DNA of 64,000 bases, taken from contig NC_087084.1 of assembly GCF_026151205.1 (NCBI RefSeq), positions 7,055,394-7,119,393 of the forward strand, in the 5' to 3' direction. This document shows positions 46,230-57,784 of the stretch, in pieces. Made by a program: the position numbers and the translations under genes. This DNA comes from Bolinopsis microptera. Lineage: Eukaryota; Ctenophora; Tentaculata; Lobata; Bolinopsidae. The first letter of the stretch is position 1. Every line of letters begins with the position of its first letter. Below the pieces are notes generated by a model. The model did no database searches. It saw only the letters and a list, made by a program, of their open reading frames with translations, and was not told the origin of the DNA.

Positions 46230-48405
46230 ATGGCGCAATTTGATTACAAATCCTTAAAATCTAAAACCACAAATTACAATTTTTAAAAATCGTTCAAAAA
46301 TAAAACGCAGAGAGAAAAATATAAAACGACCAGCTGTTCGATGAGCTGTTGCTATCATCGTGCCACAACGTAACATTAGTGAATGCAAATAAATCGAATC
46401 TTCAACTTATATTGCTTGCTTGCTTGTCAGTAGAACGCAGACATCGATATTATTATTAAGGAAAACATGTATAATGTGTAATTCATAAGAAGGCAAGGGG
46501 GTTACCGTTACTGTGAAGGTGAAATTACTGAATCGGAGACAATTAAGCTTCGCCTGATCGATAAAATATCAAAAGTTATAAAGATCTGTAATTGTCGCCT
46601 GGGCGGGGACCTTGACTGGATTTTTCTCACCGATGGTTCCGCTGTATTTCTGCGGCGAAGGGATAAAGTTTAACATTACAGTTTCTATAATATGTCTGTG
46701 GCCAGTGTCATGGTAATACTTTTCTGCTTGAGAAAATTTAGCAGGTCCATTTCAGCAGCAAGCACTGTTCAAGATGTTCTTGTGTGGTCACGTAATCGTC
46801 AAGTTATACAAGGAAGCAGTCGCAATTATAGGGCCAGTTCTCGTATATTACGTAATATCGTTTAATCCATTTCCTCTGTTCATAATCTAAATCAGTTTTA
46901 GTCATAAAGTCTTATTCTAAGAACATAAAAATGAGAATACTATTTACCTATTTGATACTCATAAAATAATAGTATTACAGGAAAACAGAACCTGGATATA
47001 CATTCTCGTACTGTGAATCCGGCCGGCTTGGTCCCGGATTCATTTTTGAAATCCGGTCAAAATTGGGCAATTCTGAATTCGGTTGGGACAAGTATTTCGT
47101 AAAAACAAAAAATGAATTACTCCTGAAAAACACAACAAACGATAATCAATAGTTCAAAGTCGTGATTTCTAACCATCAAGATAATTCCAAATCAGAAAGC
47201 GAATTACGATTTAGAAATTTTAAATTATGTATTGATCTTCAGACTTCAGTCTATAACAGGACTGAAGAGCAATCTTAATTCTTTCCTGATAAGACATTTT
47301 TCCTTGTCGCATCAAACGGGATCAATACAAATTTACACAAGAATACATGGCAACCATGCGACTCATAAATAATACTCTAATCCGGATTTAACATAATCTT
47401 AATCTAGTTGGACAATTAATTTGTTGTCCAACTTGACCAATAGTTATAATAGTGGTTCTGTAGAATTACGGCTTACTTAATTTCTGCGGTCTCCTGGCCT
47501 GATTAGAATGCGTATTTTGGAATATATTTTTTACTATCTATATTGATGTAATATACAAATAGAAAGGACCGGTTGAGTCAAACAATTGTTTCAATCATGT
47601 AAAACCATGATATCATCAGTGTCAACTGAGGTAGGAACTAAATTATTGTAAGTTCATAGCTAAAAGTTGACATAAATAAGCAGCAGACGACGCCACCCAC
47701 AATTATACATATTAAACTATAGTTATATTGCTATGTTGTGTAAGTCTGTGGAGTAGAAGCGAGAAGGTATCGCATAAATTTTTTATCTGGCGTCGAGTAC
47801 ATTTCGAGCACATAAATATGAACTGATAACACCTTTAAGCTCCCTCGTTCATTGATGAGGAATTGTACAAATCATTATTGATTGTCAATCTGATTCTGCT
47901 GAACATGAGAAGAAATATATTTGTATATATTTTATAATTTATATTCTGTAGAACTCTATTAGTATGGAGAACTTCTAAGCACGTTATGTGAGCTAGGCTG
48001 ATAACACCTAAATAACACCGAAATAACACCTAACACCACCTAACACCACATGAATAACACCACCTAACACCTAAACGCTCCCTTGATTATTGTTATTTAA
48101 GTTTGCTCGAAACTTGATAAACTTGTTCTATATAACTCTAACTTCACTCAGTGCCAGAATCATTTGATTGACGAAGGAAACAGTCAAATGAACGGCTGTT
48201 ATTATGTGTTTCTGAGCAGAGGTTCATTTCAAATTCTTCTCCTGAGGTTGTATAACCATGAGCTGGTTTAATCCTTCTATAGTACTTTTAAAATGTTGAT
48301 AAAACAAAGTGTCGTTTATAAAGCTTGATCAATATATAATGTACAATGTACATTATATACATTTACTAGTCATAAATTGAAAAGTGTTGAGTAATATTTC
48401 ATTGG
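46230..48405. other. No gene seen
   Basis: Searched on both strands; no convincing coding segment, RNA gene or repeat. A short CACCTAA-rich stretch at 48005-48075 is a weak tandem repeat. Confidence 0.4.
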
Positions 48406-49039
48406 CTTAATCAAAAATCTCGGTCCCGGATTATTCCGGGTCCCGGCAGATGTTACCGTTTTTAAACGTTCGATCAACGAAAAGACGGTCTCAACTACTC
48501 AATCAATATTATAGTTGGTGTACAGTGAGAACTGAGAAGATGCACAAAAATAATTTTGCTGGTCAGTTTTTATAACTTTAGTGTTTGTTTCGATATCAAT
48601 ATAAGTTTCGGTTTCAGCTTCAGTTTTGTTTTAATTTCAGTTTCACTAAGATTTTCCGTTCCTGAATAGATTAGTTCAGACTTGATACGAATAAAACAGT
48701 TACGATAGAGTAAACAGGGGAAACAATTAATGAATAAAACTGAATTCTAATCAATATTCGGTATAAAACACGTAATCTATCTGATTTTAAAATTAAAAAT
48801 TCAATTTGAACAATAAAAGCAGCTTGCTAATGCATATCAAAGAACTAAACGTATTCCAAGTTTTCTATGTTGTTTTCAATTATTTAAAATGTTCTGGTTA
48901 TATCATTACATAACGCATATCACTAAAAAGTATATTTCTGAATATATCTACATTTAGGAAATATATAAAAAGTCTATCAGAAATCGACTTTTGAAGAATC
49001 CTTGAAATTCGTGAATTTCCACCATCTGCACTGTCTCTT

Positions 49040-49594
49040 TTACATCATTATGTTCCCTGCTACCACCAAGCCAAGGACAGCCGCACTGACTCCAATCTGA
49101 GGTGAACCTCCGTGATGACCATCATCATGATCATGATCGTCACCATTCCCAGAATCACCGTATACTTGCAGAGTTGTGCCAATTTCCGCCTTTTGTGCAT
49201 CACTAAACCCGGTGAAATCAAAGTTTCCTGTGCTCATCCCCTCTTTGATTTTGTTCAGCTGGTCTTGTGTGAAACTGCTGTCCATGCCTGCCAACGCTGT
49301 GTCGACCTGATTCATCATGTCATTCGAGAAAGAACTGAAATCTATATCCCCAATGTTGTCCATAAGGTCGTTAAAGTCGTCATTGTTGAAGTTGTTAGCA
49401 ATGTCGTTGAAGGCATCCGCGTCAAAGCCGTCGACGTTGTCTTTGATGTTGTCAAAGGCGTCGTTGAAGTTGTCACCAAAGTCGGTGTCTCCAAAGTCTC
49501 CAAAGTCGGTGTCTCCAAAGTCTCCAAAGTCAACACCCATTATTAGGTGTACTAAGCAGACTGTCATGATTACCAATCGCACTGCTGCCATCAT
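49040..49594 (-). CDS. Secreted, GPI-type acidic protein, GPI-3 (184 aa)
   Basis: Close paralogue of GPI-1: signal peptide MMAAVRLVIMTVCLVHLIMG, a short tandem repeat of DFGDTDFGDFG, then NDAFDNIKDNVDG and the shared core (DIDFSSFSNDMM; FTQDQLNKIKEGM; DFTGFSDAQKAEI), a very short His/Asp segment (DDHDHDDGHHGG) and the hydrophobic C-terminus IGVSAAVLGLVVAGNIMM. The two proteins are therefore the same molecule with and without the His/Asp expansion. The 5' flank continues the segmental duplication for only about 160 bases before the inserted element, so promoter sequence may have been displaced. Confidence 0.85.
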   Translation of the reverse strand: MMAAVRLVIMTVCLVHLIMGVDFGDFGDTDFGDFGDTDFGDNFNDAFDNIKDNVDGFDADAFNDIANNFNNDDFNDLMDNIGDIDFSSFSNDMMNQVDTALAGMDSSFTQDQLNKIKEGMSTGNFDFTGFSDAQKAEIGTTLQVYGDSGNGDDHDHDDGHHGGSPQIGVSAAVLGLVVAGNIMM

Positions 49595-49754
49595 GTTGCT
49601 TGCCTGGTTAGTAAATGATTGATTAGAACAAGTAGAATATCAAATAAAATTACAGACTAATACTTAAAGTGAATAATTTGTACTTCTAATCGCTTTTTAA
49701 AGGTTCTCTACCGCTACGGCCCACACCATGTTGTTATTAAATATATAATGTATA

Positions 49755-51799
49755 GATGTGGATACTGGCGGGGAGGTGATAATTGTTTGTTTACATTAAT
49801 AGTGAGCACATGTTAAGCAGGCTGAGGAGGTGATAATTGTTTGTTTACATTTTAGGTCGAGCACATGTTAAGCAGGCTGATGAGGTGATACATATTTTGT
49901 ATTATAGAAGGCTTGTAACGCCTTCTTGTTACCCCCCTTTGAGGGCCCCGAATTATTTTCTGAACGAAAGCTCAAAAATAACCGAGAAATCGACCTTCTT
50001 ATTAACTCATTTTGATGACCGTTTCTAACCTAAAATTAGGGTTAGGGTTAGGGTTAGGGTTAGGGTTAGGGTTAGGGTTAGGGTTAGGGTTAGAGTTAGG
50101 GTTAATCTAAATGTCTAAATTGGGTTCAGTTGTCCGGTAGCCCGCTCTTGCGAGTTGACATTCTAAGCTTTCTGGTCTTTTCTTGCCTTCTTTGAGCTGT
50201 CAAAGAGCCATGAGACCAAGTAGACGTTTTCGTGATAAACTGTAAAACCTCTCCATATCGGGCCTCTCACGGGAGAAACGAGAAGTGTACGGTATAGAAC
50301 GTTTCATATACCTCATTAAGGGCCATAATATAATATACACGTGTTGAATTGTGTCGTATTGTGATTGAATCTAGTTCGATATGTATTACTACTTAGTTTA
50401 CATCACCCACCAAATGCGATATGAACAACTCGGTTTGATTGTTGAGGAAAAGAAGAGGTCTGGTAATACAGGTAGGCCGGTTTAGATTAGCACAATTGAC
50501 GGTACAGAGAGGTTTAATTTATTACAAATGTGATTATCTTAACCCCACTGATTCATCATTGAAATCAATAAAATGACAGTACAGCAGGCTATTGTTTCGA
50601 TCTTGACTGTACCATTGGTGCAGTTTCTGTGAAAATCGATAAGGCTGTATTATATTGTAATTAGTTATGAAACTCTTATATCGCGATCGTATGGTTAAAC
50701 TTAACGTTTTTCAGTTTCAGACCTTTCCACTTAGAGTTAGTAATTCCTGATTATTACTAAAATCTGCCGAAATTTACTGAACTCCAACTACAAATATTGG
50801 TGATTTAAGTATTCTTGAAACGAAAAATTGACTAAGTTTTTTTTGAAAATCATTTTTCTCCGTGTTTCATGCAATTTGATCACTTTTGGCGGAAAAAATA
50901 TTTTGAATTTTCGAAATTTTTCGAAGTCTCGAAAAAAAATTGTGACTGAAAAGTTTTCAAATCTTTTCTAAAAACTACTTTTTTCCGTGTTTTAAGCTAT
51001 TCCGATCATTTTTAGCCAATAAAAATTTTTTAGAATTTTGCTAATTGGTTAATTGATATATCGTGCTATATCGTGCTCTGCTCTGAAAATTGTGATAGAA
51101 CCTGTTCGAGTTGTTAATGAGACGATCTCCTTGTTCTTTCGTTGCAGAATCAACATGTTCTTTGTTTGAGTAACACAACAATTTTGAGGAATAAGGAAGC
51201 GTTATTGGGCTGTAAAACCAACTTAAATCGATTTCTCGTGCAGCGTTGTACAGGTGAGGAACAGTCACCAAAATGAGTTGCTTACCTGCTGTGTTTTGTC
51301 GTACTCTGCTCTTCGCTCAAGTTCGATCAGTTAAGGTGAGGATTGCCTCGATCTTTCGGTTTCAGCCCTAGGTCAAGAGCTGTAGAACCGAAGGATCAAA
51401 ATATAATATGTTTCTTGTTGCTCGCATTCTAAACTATAAAACATCGATTTTGAGGGATAAGGAAGTGTTTATAGGTTCTGAAACCTAGCTCAATCGATTT
51501 TTCGTGCAATTTTAGGTCAGAAACGGTCATCAAAATGAGTTAATAAGAAGGTCGATTTCTCGGTTATTTTTGAACTTTCGTTCAGAAAATAATTCGGGGC
51601 CCTCAAAGGGGGGTAACAAGAAGGCGTTACAAGTGTTACAAGCCTTCTATAATACAAAATATGTATCACCTCATCAGCCTGCTTAACATGTGCTCGACCT
51701 AAAATGTAAACAAACAATTATCACCTCCTCAGCCTGCTTAACATGTGCTCACTATTAATGTAAACAAACAATTATCACCTCCCCGCCAGTATCCACATC
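49755..51799. mobile_element. 2.0-kb TA-flanked element with 280-bp inverted repeats
   Basis: Begins GATGTGGATACTGGCGGGGA and ends with the complement, both sides bounded by TA (49753-49754, 51800-51801). The terminal inverted repeats are about 280 bases and contain an internal direct duplication (AGGTGATAATTGTTTGTTTACAT twice). The matching peptide frames in each arm are shadows of this. The interior is AT-rich, non-coding, with an imperfect internal tandem duplication (50820-51030). The duplicated locus near 41640 lacks it, giving an empty-site comparison. Confidence 0.88.
50035..50104 (+). repeat. Interstitial telomeric repeat (TTAGGG)n
   Basis: About eleven head-to-tail TTAGGG units with one variant (TTAGAG), exactly at the inner edge of the left inverted repeat of the element at 49755. 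Confidence 0.97.
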
Positions 51800-52074
51800 T
51801 ATTATATTCCAGTATTAAATGTGTGTAGTAGGCTGCTGGGCTTGACCCGCGAAGCGAACCCTGGAAAATAGTCAAGGTCGCAACGTGAAACTAGGTTTAA
51901 TTAACCTGGTATAGTATTAGTCAGTAGCAACCTTGTTTACCATGTACACTGTGTCTCATTTGTCAAAGAAAAGCACTAATACAACTCATTCCAAATATCA
52001 AATTAAAGAGACAAGAAACAACCAGAATCTTTATGTAGTCTAGGATTTTACTACACTACATGTCCAACTTAGTG

Positions 52075-52335
52075 GTTACTGTGATTACTGTGGTTACTAC
52101 GGTTACTGCGGTTACTGCGGTTAAAACTTTGGTAAGCAATAGTAGGTTTTAAAATTACATACTTATGGAGCTCGTATATTTTAAAGTTACATCAGGTCAC
52201 ACTAAAAGCACACTAAAAGTACACCAAACACTAACAGCACACTAACAGCACACTAACAGCACACCAAAAGCACACCAAAAGCACACCAAAAGCACACCGA
52301 AAGCACACCGAAAGCACACTAAACGCACGCAAGAA
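52075..52335. repeat. Two short minisatellites
   Basis: 52075-52125: units of GGTTACTGC/GGTTACTGT. 52203-52325: about eleven copies of AGCACACCAAA or AGCACACTAAC type units. Non-coding. Confidence 0.8.
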
Positions 52336-52774
52336 GCACAGATAAACTCGGTGTAAACTATTCGGATATCTCTAGTAGTTCATACAGAACATTCCAACAA
52401 CACACTGAATAGTTTGAACACGAAAACTGCAGGGGAATTAGTGAACACTGCGATCAGATTAGAACTATGTCACCTTCATTTCAAGGACCAGATTGTCAAC
52501 GAGACCTGATTACAAGTACGAGTATTACGTGATCGGTTTTATTGTCAAAAATTATGATTTTATTTTGATTTAAAGCCCAGAAAAAGCCTGGATCAATCCT
52601 GCTAAGGCTTAAATTTGAACACGTCATAGAAGATTAATACATAAGTAGTAGTAGCTAAAGCTTGGCCTCTCAATAGTTCCTTAAACAATGTTAAATAATA
52701 GAGTATGGACTAATCAAGAACATTTGATAACGACAAAGCCGACAAACCAAAACACTACAACAGGTCGGCGAAGG

Positions 52775-52866
52775 ACGAATATACATGTCCCCGACGAATG
52801 TACATGTCCCCGACGAATGTACATGTCCCCGACGAATGTACAATGTACATTGTACATGTCCCCGAC
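52775..52866. repeat. 19-bp repeat CATGTCCCCGACGAATGTA
   Basis: Four to five copies, the last with an inverted GTACAATGTACATTGTACAT stretch. The open frames over it are repeat artefacts. Confidence 0.85.
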
Positions 52867-52929
52867 CAAGTTGAGACTCATTATCTCGCAACTGAAGTTT
52901 GATAACCAACTGAAGCTGGCTCGATAACG

Positions 52930-54480
52930 CTAAATATCTGAATATAATAGTCCGCCTCTAATGAACACTGATACATTCTCCTGATGATATACCATAAACT
53001 CTGCCATTAAAGCATTAAGCTCACGATGTGGTCTCTACACTCCTCAATTACAAGCTAGCAGTTATAGTCAGACATGACGTACTAGTGTACTGTATACATC
53101 ATGTGTACTGTATACGTCATGTCTGAGATCTCTCGTTGCGACTATATTATCAGCTGGCTGTTTATTTCCAGTCTTACAATTAGAACGAAACAGTTAGTTG
53201 GAATTTGGTAAGGTCAATGAGTAATTTGGGCAACGGTGTATTACAAATTTCCCTGAAAAATTAAAATGTCTAGATCGATTAATTTCCACATCGTCCCCGA
53301 GATATCCTAACCACAAAATTCAACTTCAAGGTTGCACTTCATTCAACTGCTGTTACAACAATCGAAGGTACCGCAGGTACAGTTGTGCCTCATAGGGGCC
53401 GGAGAGCCGCTGGTATGTGGTATGTGGGAGGGGATACACAAAAGAAATGATCGAGCAAAGAATGAGCTTTGAGATTTATACATTTACCCCGGAAGTACGT
53501 TCCTACAAATGTGATCCATATTTCCAGACTTTCGTAATGATTAGGCTAAAAAACATCGTTTCTGGCTCAGTCTATTATTGGAAGAGTGACCTCATCACTG
53601 TATCACTTACTCGGATATCACCCTCTATAGTCGGGAAGCATCCCGTACCGTCTATTTGCGGTCTGATACCGTACTATTTCATGGAATCGCTAAATACTTC
53701 CTATTCTCCTGATCACGAATAGTTTTCCGAAGAACCAATCAGCTTTCAGCATTGACTAATAAAAACAGCTATCACTGTCACGTGTTGAAACTAACATGCC
53801 CCCCCCCCCCCCCCCCCTCCACTGGTATGTAGATCTATACCGTTTTATGGACTAGCTACTGACTAATTGTAATAAGCCTTTAAACATTTATTACCGCTAG
53901 TTTCAGTCATAAATGCCGTCTAAACATACTGCTCAGCTTAGTCATACAATCCATGATGTGCGTTATTTACGATCAGTGATCACGCACATCATTGCACGAA
54001 TTTTAAAATAAAGCTTATCAAGAAGAAGAAAGTGTGCTAAAGTGAGTTATTATATGCATGAAAATGGATATATCACGAAGGAACTAAAAGGAATGATGCA
54101 GACAAGAAAATTATATGGATGAAAATAGTGCTCAGCTAAGTAAATGTGTTAAAGTAAGTCATTATATCGACATTACTGCATGATAATAGATATGTGGACG
54201 AAAATAAGAAATTGGATGAAATAAGGATTTGCTAACTGTATGAGCGTTGCATTTAAGAACGAATTTCAAAATTTATTCGAAATGATATGTAAGATTGTCA
54301 TTGGAAGCCCGATTCAACTATACTTATGGTTATATCATACTAACTCGTAATTCAGTGCATCTCAGGGGTGTAGGAAGCGGGTGGGGGGGGGGGCTATTAT
54401 GAGTTGAAAATATTTTTTCGGATTTCTGAAGTCCGTACCTTATACATTCGGAAGGCTGTGGATGTGATTGGTTTCATATA
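52930..54480. other. No gene seen; poly-C tract
   Basis: A 101-codon frame at 53417-53722 has no features of a known protein. A C-run of about 19 bases lies at 53799-53817 and a G-run at 54380-54390. Confidence 0.4.
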
Positions 54481-54544
54481 CTTGTAGCTTTATAGAAAAC
54501 GTGATATTTGGCCCGCAAATTTGAAGGAAAATAGGCGAATTTGG

Positions 54545-54665
54545 TCTTCAGATTTAAAGGAAAATGCGGTATTTGTCGCGGAGAACTGAAAAATCGCGAT
54601 TTGTCGCGAGGCCAGGATCTGAAAAAATCGCGATTTGTCGCGGCAAACGTGAAAAATCGCGATTC
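54545..54665. repeat. AAATCGCGATTTGTCGCG repeat
   Basis: Three spaced copies of an element including the palindrome AATCGCGATT followed by TGTCGCG. Function unknown. Confidence 0.7.
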
Positions 54666-54849
54666 CGCACATGCCGCAATTTCCTTTTGTCTTTGCCCCA
54701 AAATCTTTTTGGAGAAGTGCCAAAAAGTTCAGGCTGTAGCGCAAAGCGCCAAAAAATATTTCGAAAATCATTCCTACATCCCTGACCCCTGGTGCACTTG
54801 CAGCTTCGTGAATGGCCAGCACGCAAACGCGTGGATTCTACCCTAAACT

Positions 54850-55660
54850 TAAAAGCAACGATAAATATTTGAGACGAAATAATAATAATCTTTTTAATAG
54901 TGATAATCTTTTTAATAGTGATGATCCAGCGCTTATAACTAAGAAGTTTTGGTCACATGTTAAGTATAAATCTAACTCCTGCCGTATTCCTAATTGTGTT
55001 AGTTATTCTGGACAGCTTCGGTTCAAACCCAAAGATCAAGCTGAACTTTTCAATTCTTTCTTTTATAACCAGTTTTCGGATCCTTCACTTTATGACACTG
55101 ACATCTCCTATGTCAATGATTTTGATATTGACTTCGATCATCGGGATGTTCGTAAGCTTCTTTCAAATATTAATTCAAATAAAGCCCAGGGACCAGATGG
55201 CATACACGGTAAAATTCTAAAAAATTGGATAGTGAAACAACAGCCTAGCCTAGTCTCTTTGCTCCCCATACTATTATTATTTTTGTTTTATTAATTTTTC
55301 TCTACCTTCCTATACTTTCAACATCATATCACACTTCACCCGCACACCTTCTCACACATTAATGACCATATCAGACCTGTATCTAATGTATCTGGAATTT
55401 GACGTATTAAAATACCAATTTTGACTATATATCCACAGTTATTCACCATGGATTTGTTTGTTATTAAATAGTTTTTCATAAACTTTTGGATTTAGATTAA
55501 TTCGATGTAATGGGTCCAACTTACTGCGGACATAGTTCACTATGTGTTTACCGTGTTTGGGTGCCCATCATATTTTACAGATGGGGGCGATATTTTGAAC
55601 GATTCTATTTTATATTCATCTATTGCTGTACTCTGTAAAATTTGAAAAGTATTTAATAAA
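54850..55660 (+). mobile_element. LINE relic with internal deletion
   Basis: The frame from about 54812 encodes the linker between endonuclease and RT of a CR1/L2-like LINE: ITKKFWSHVKYKS, FKPKDQAELFNSFFYNQF and NSNKAQGPDGIHGKILKN (the N-KA.GPDGI RT block 0 motif). It then jumps to non-coding sequence resembling a LINE 3' end and finishes at AAAAGTATTTAATAAAATAA near 55660. The reverse transcriptase core is missing. Inactive. Confidence 0.75.
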
Positions 55661-56825
55661 ATAACCAGCTAAACGCATGAGCTGTGTTATGTCTGTGTGT
55701 ACTGCATGATGAGTGCTCTCTATAAGTATACAGGGGATGTAACGACTAATTTCGGCAAAATGTTACTTACAAGTATAAAAGTAATATTGATGAAGTATTA
55801 TTTAACAAACTCAAGGATGCAAAGAAGGAAATGTCAGTCTTGTGGGTTGAAGGAGCTATTTAAGGTTTACATTATATTACCCTACGCTATTTAGAAAGAT
55901 CCCACCAACACTGTCGCACGTCCAGATAGACGGCAGATCGGCAGATAATCTGCAAGGAAATGTTGGAGGAAAATTTGGAGCTAAAGAGACAATTTTTAGA
56001 AAACGTGACCTTTTTAGGCATAAGATCATTTTTAGGGAGTAAAATTGATCTGCAAGGAATCTCTGGATGTGGGAACACTGTCTACAAAGACTAACGAAAT
56101 TTAAAGAATGTTTAAAAAATAAAACTTTTCAGTAACCGCACGAGGGTGTGTGTTTATTCTAGAACAATTCTCCAGACTGTGTAGGCTAACGATGTGGTGA
56201 TTTAATTGAACCATGTCTGCAGTGTTATATTCAGCTGGTGTCTGCACTCGAATATAAACGGTAGTGAAATTCTCAGGACAATGAAAACACCCTCCTTATA
56301 ACGGTATACACTTACAAAGGATAAGCAAAACGCAGAGTAGTGCTACAAAGATGTAACGTATAGCAACGATATTGTGAGCACAGCTGCACTGTAGCTACAT
56401 TGTGCAGTTCTTGTCCGGGACCAGCTTCCAGTGAAGTTACCACTTGTGAAAGTTCCACAAACAAATCAACCAGAAACTTGGATATCAACTTCTAGTGGTG
56501 TGGATATCAGAGTGTTTCACATTGTTAACCTCCGCAAGTATTGCTGAGGCCCGTGGGGAGGGGTATAATAATTCAACAAATAAAATGTCCCGTTTATTAG
56601 AAACTTGGTTTACGTGCCAGTACTGCAGTGCATGGTCAATTCAGCAATGCTTGCGGAGGCAATCTGATAATCTATAAACATTACATTAGTTTTGACTTTA
56701 AAGCGTTCATCGTGTCTTACACTGTTTACTAAGATAAGAGCTACCTCCAATAAAACAAGCTGTGACGCTCAAAGTAAGGAACTTAATGTGGTACACATTC
56801 CACCAGCAATTATAAATATTCACCA
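55661..56825. other. No gene seen
   Basis: AT-rich, no recognised coding or RNA gene. Confidence 0.4.
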
Positions 56826-56828
56826 GAC

Positions 56829-57116
56829 ACCACGTGTATACCACGTGTATACCACGTGTATACCACGTGTTTACCACGTGTTTACCACGTGTTTACCACG
56901 TGTTTACCACGTGTTTACCACTTGTATACCACGTGTTTACCACGTGTTTACCACGTGTATACCACGTGTATACCACGTGTTTACCACGTGTTTACCACGT
57001 GTTTACCACGTGTATACCACGTGTTTACCACGTGTTTACCACGTGTATACCACGTGTTTACCACGTGTTTACCATGTGTTTACCACGTGTTTACCACGTG
57101 TTTACCACGTGTTTAC
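56829..57116. repeat. 11-bp minisatellite, CACGTG in nearly every unit
   Basis: About 26 head-to-tail copies of ACCACGTGTTT/ACCACGTGTAT. Almost every unit holds the perfect E-box palindrome CACGTG at 11-bp spacing, about one helical turn. One unit reads CACTTG and one CATGTG. The three overlapping open frames are artefacts. Confidence 0.95.
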
Positions 57117-57784
57117 TGTTTATGTTATACTCCAGGTAATATAAACTGCTGCATCACTTATGAGATGGGACAACATATTCACTACTAAGGAGCACTAACA
57201 TTATCAGTGATTATGCACTAGCATCGTGCACAAATATCACAATGCACATGTAGGTAACATATTGTGATTACACACCACTTACCAGTCACTGGTAACCAAT
57301 GCAAAAATAGTGCATTCCTGTACTGAGCCCATTTCAAACAAATCAAAATAAATTTTTAAAGACTGCTATTGCAGTAAATTTCATATAGAGGTAATGTAAA
57401 CTTAGTCACTGGAATGACGAGGAATATCAAATGTTTTAAATTCTTTAAATTCTTTGCACCCGATGCGTGATCTCCGTGATTACGAGAAATACCGATTTAG
57501 CAAATAACAATGACCAATTAATAACAATGACCATCCATTAAACCGATTACCAGAAACTTCTGCAGAGCCTGAAAATTGCAGATCATCTGCCTGTTTGCAG
57601 GATATCTATTAATGCTTTTCATAAAAAGTTACAACTATCATATCTATTTGAGTATTTTCTACTTGAATAAATTTCGAAAATCAGAGTTTGGTAAGGACTA
57701 TTTCTACTCTTATAGAAGTCTGGTGAGATTCACGAAATGGTGAAAAGTCTGAACAATAATGTGTATTAATCATTTTCATACATA
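57117..57784. other. No gene seen
   Basis: AT-rich spacer between the E-box array and the palindromic element. Confidence 0.4.

Larger units (their letters stand above)
48410..52066. repeat. Segmental duplication, copy 2 (with inserted element)
   Basis: Direct copy of 39838-41992. It contains GPI-3 and is longer because a 2-kb TA-flanked element (49755-51799) has inserted upstream of the gene. The right edge GGTCGCAACGTGAAAC ... TAGTCTAGGATTTTACTACACTACATGTCC matches copy 1. Confidence 0.9.

Noticed and set aside
49837-51717. Two 63-66-codon frames with the same peptide on opposite strands
   Set aside because: They are the two arms of the inverted repeat of the TA-flanked element, not genes.
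53417-53722. 101-codon plus-strand frame
   Set aside because: No recognisable domain, splice context or homologue within the window; composition does not stand out from background.
56692-57188. Three overlapping plus-strand frames of 100-150 codons
   Set aside because: An 11-bp repeat without stops is open in all three frames.
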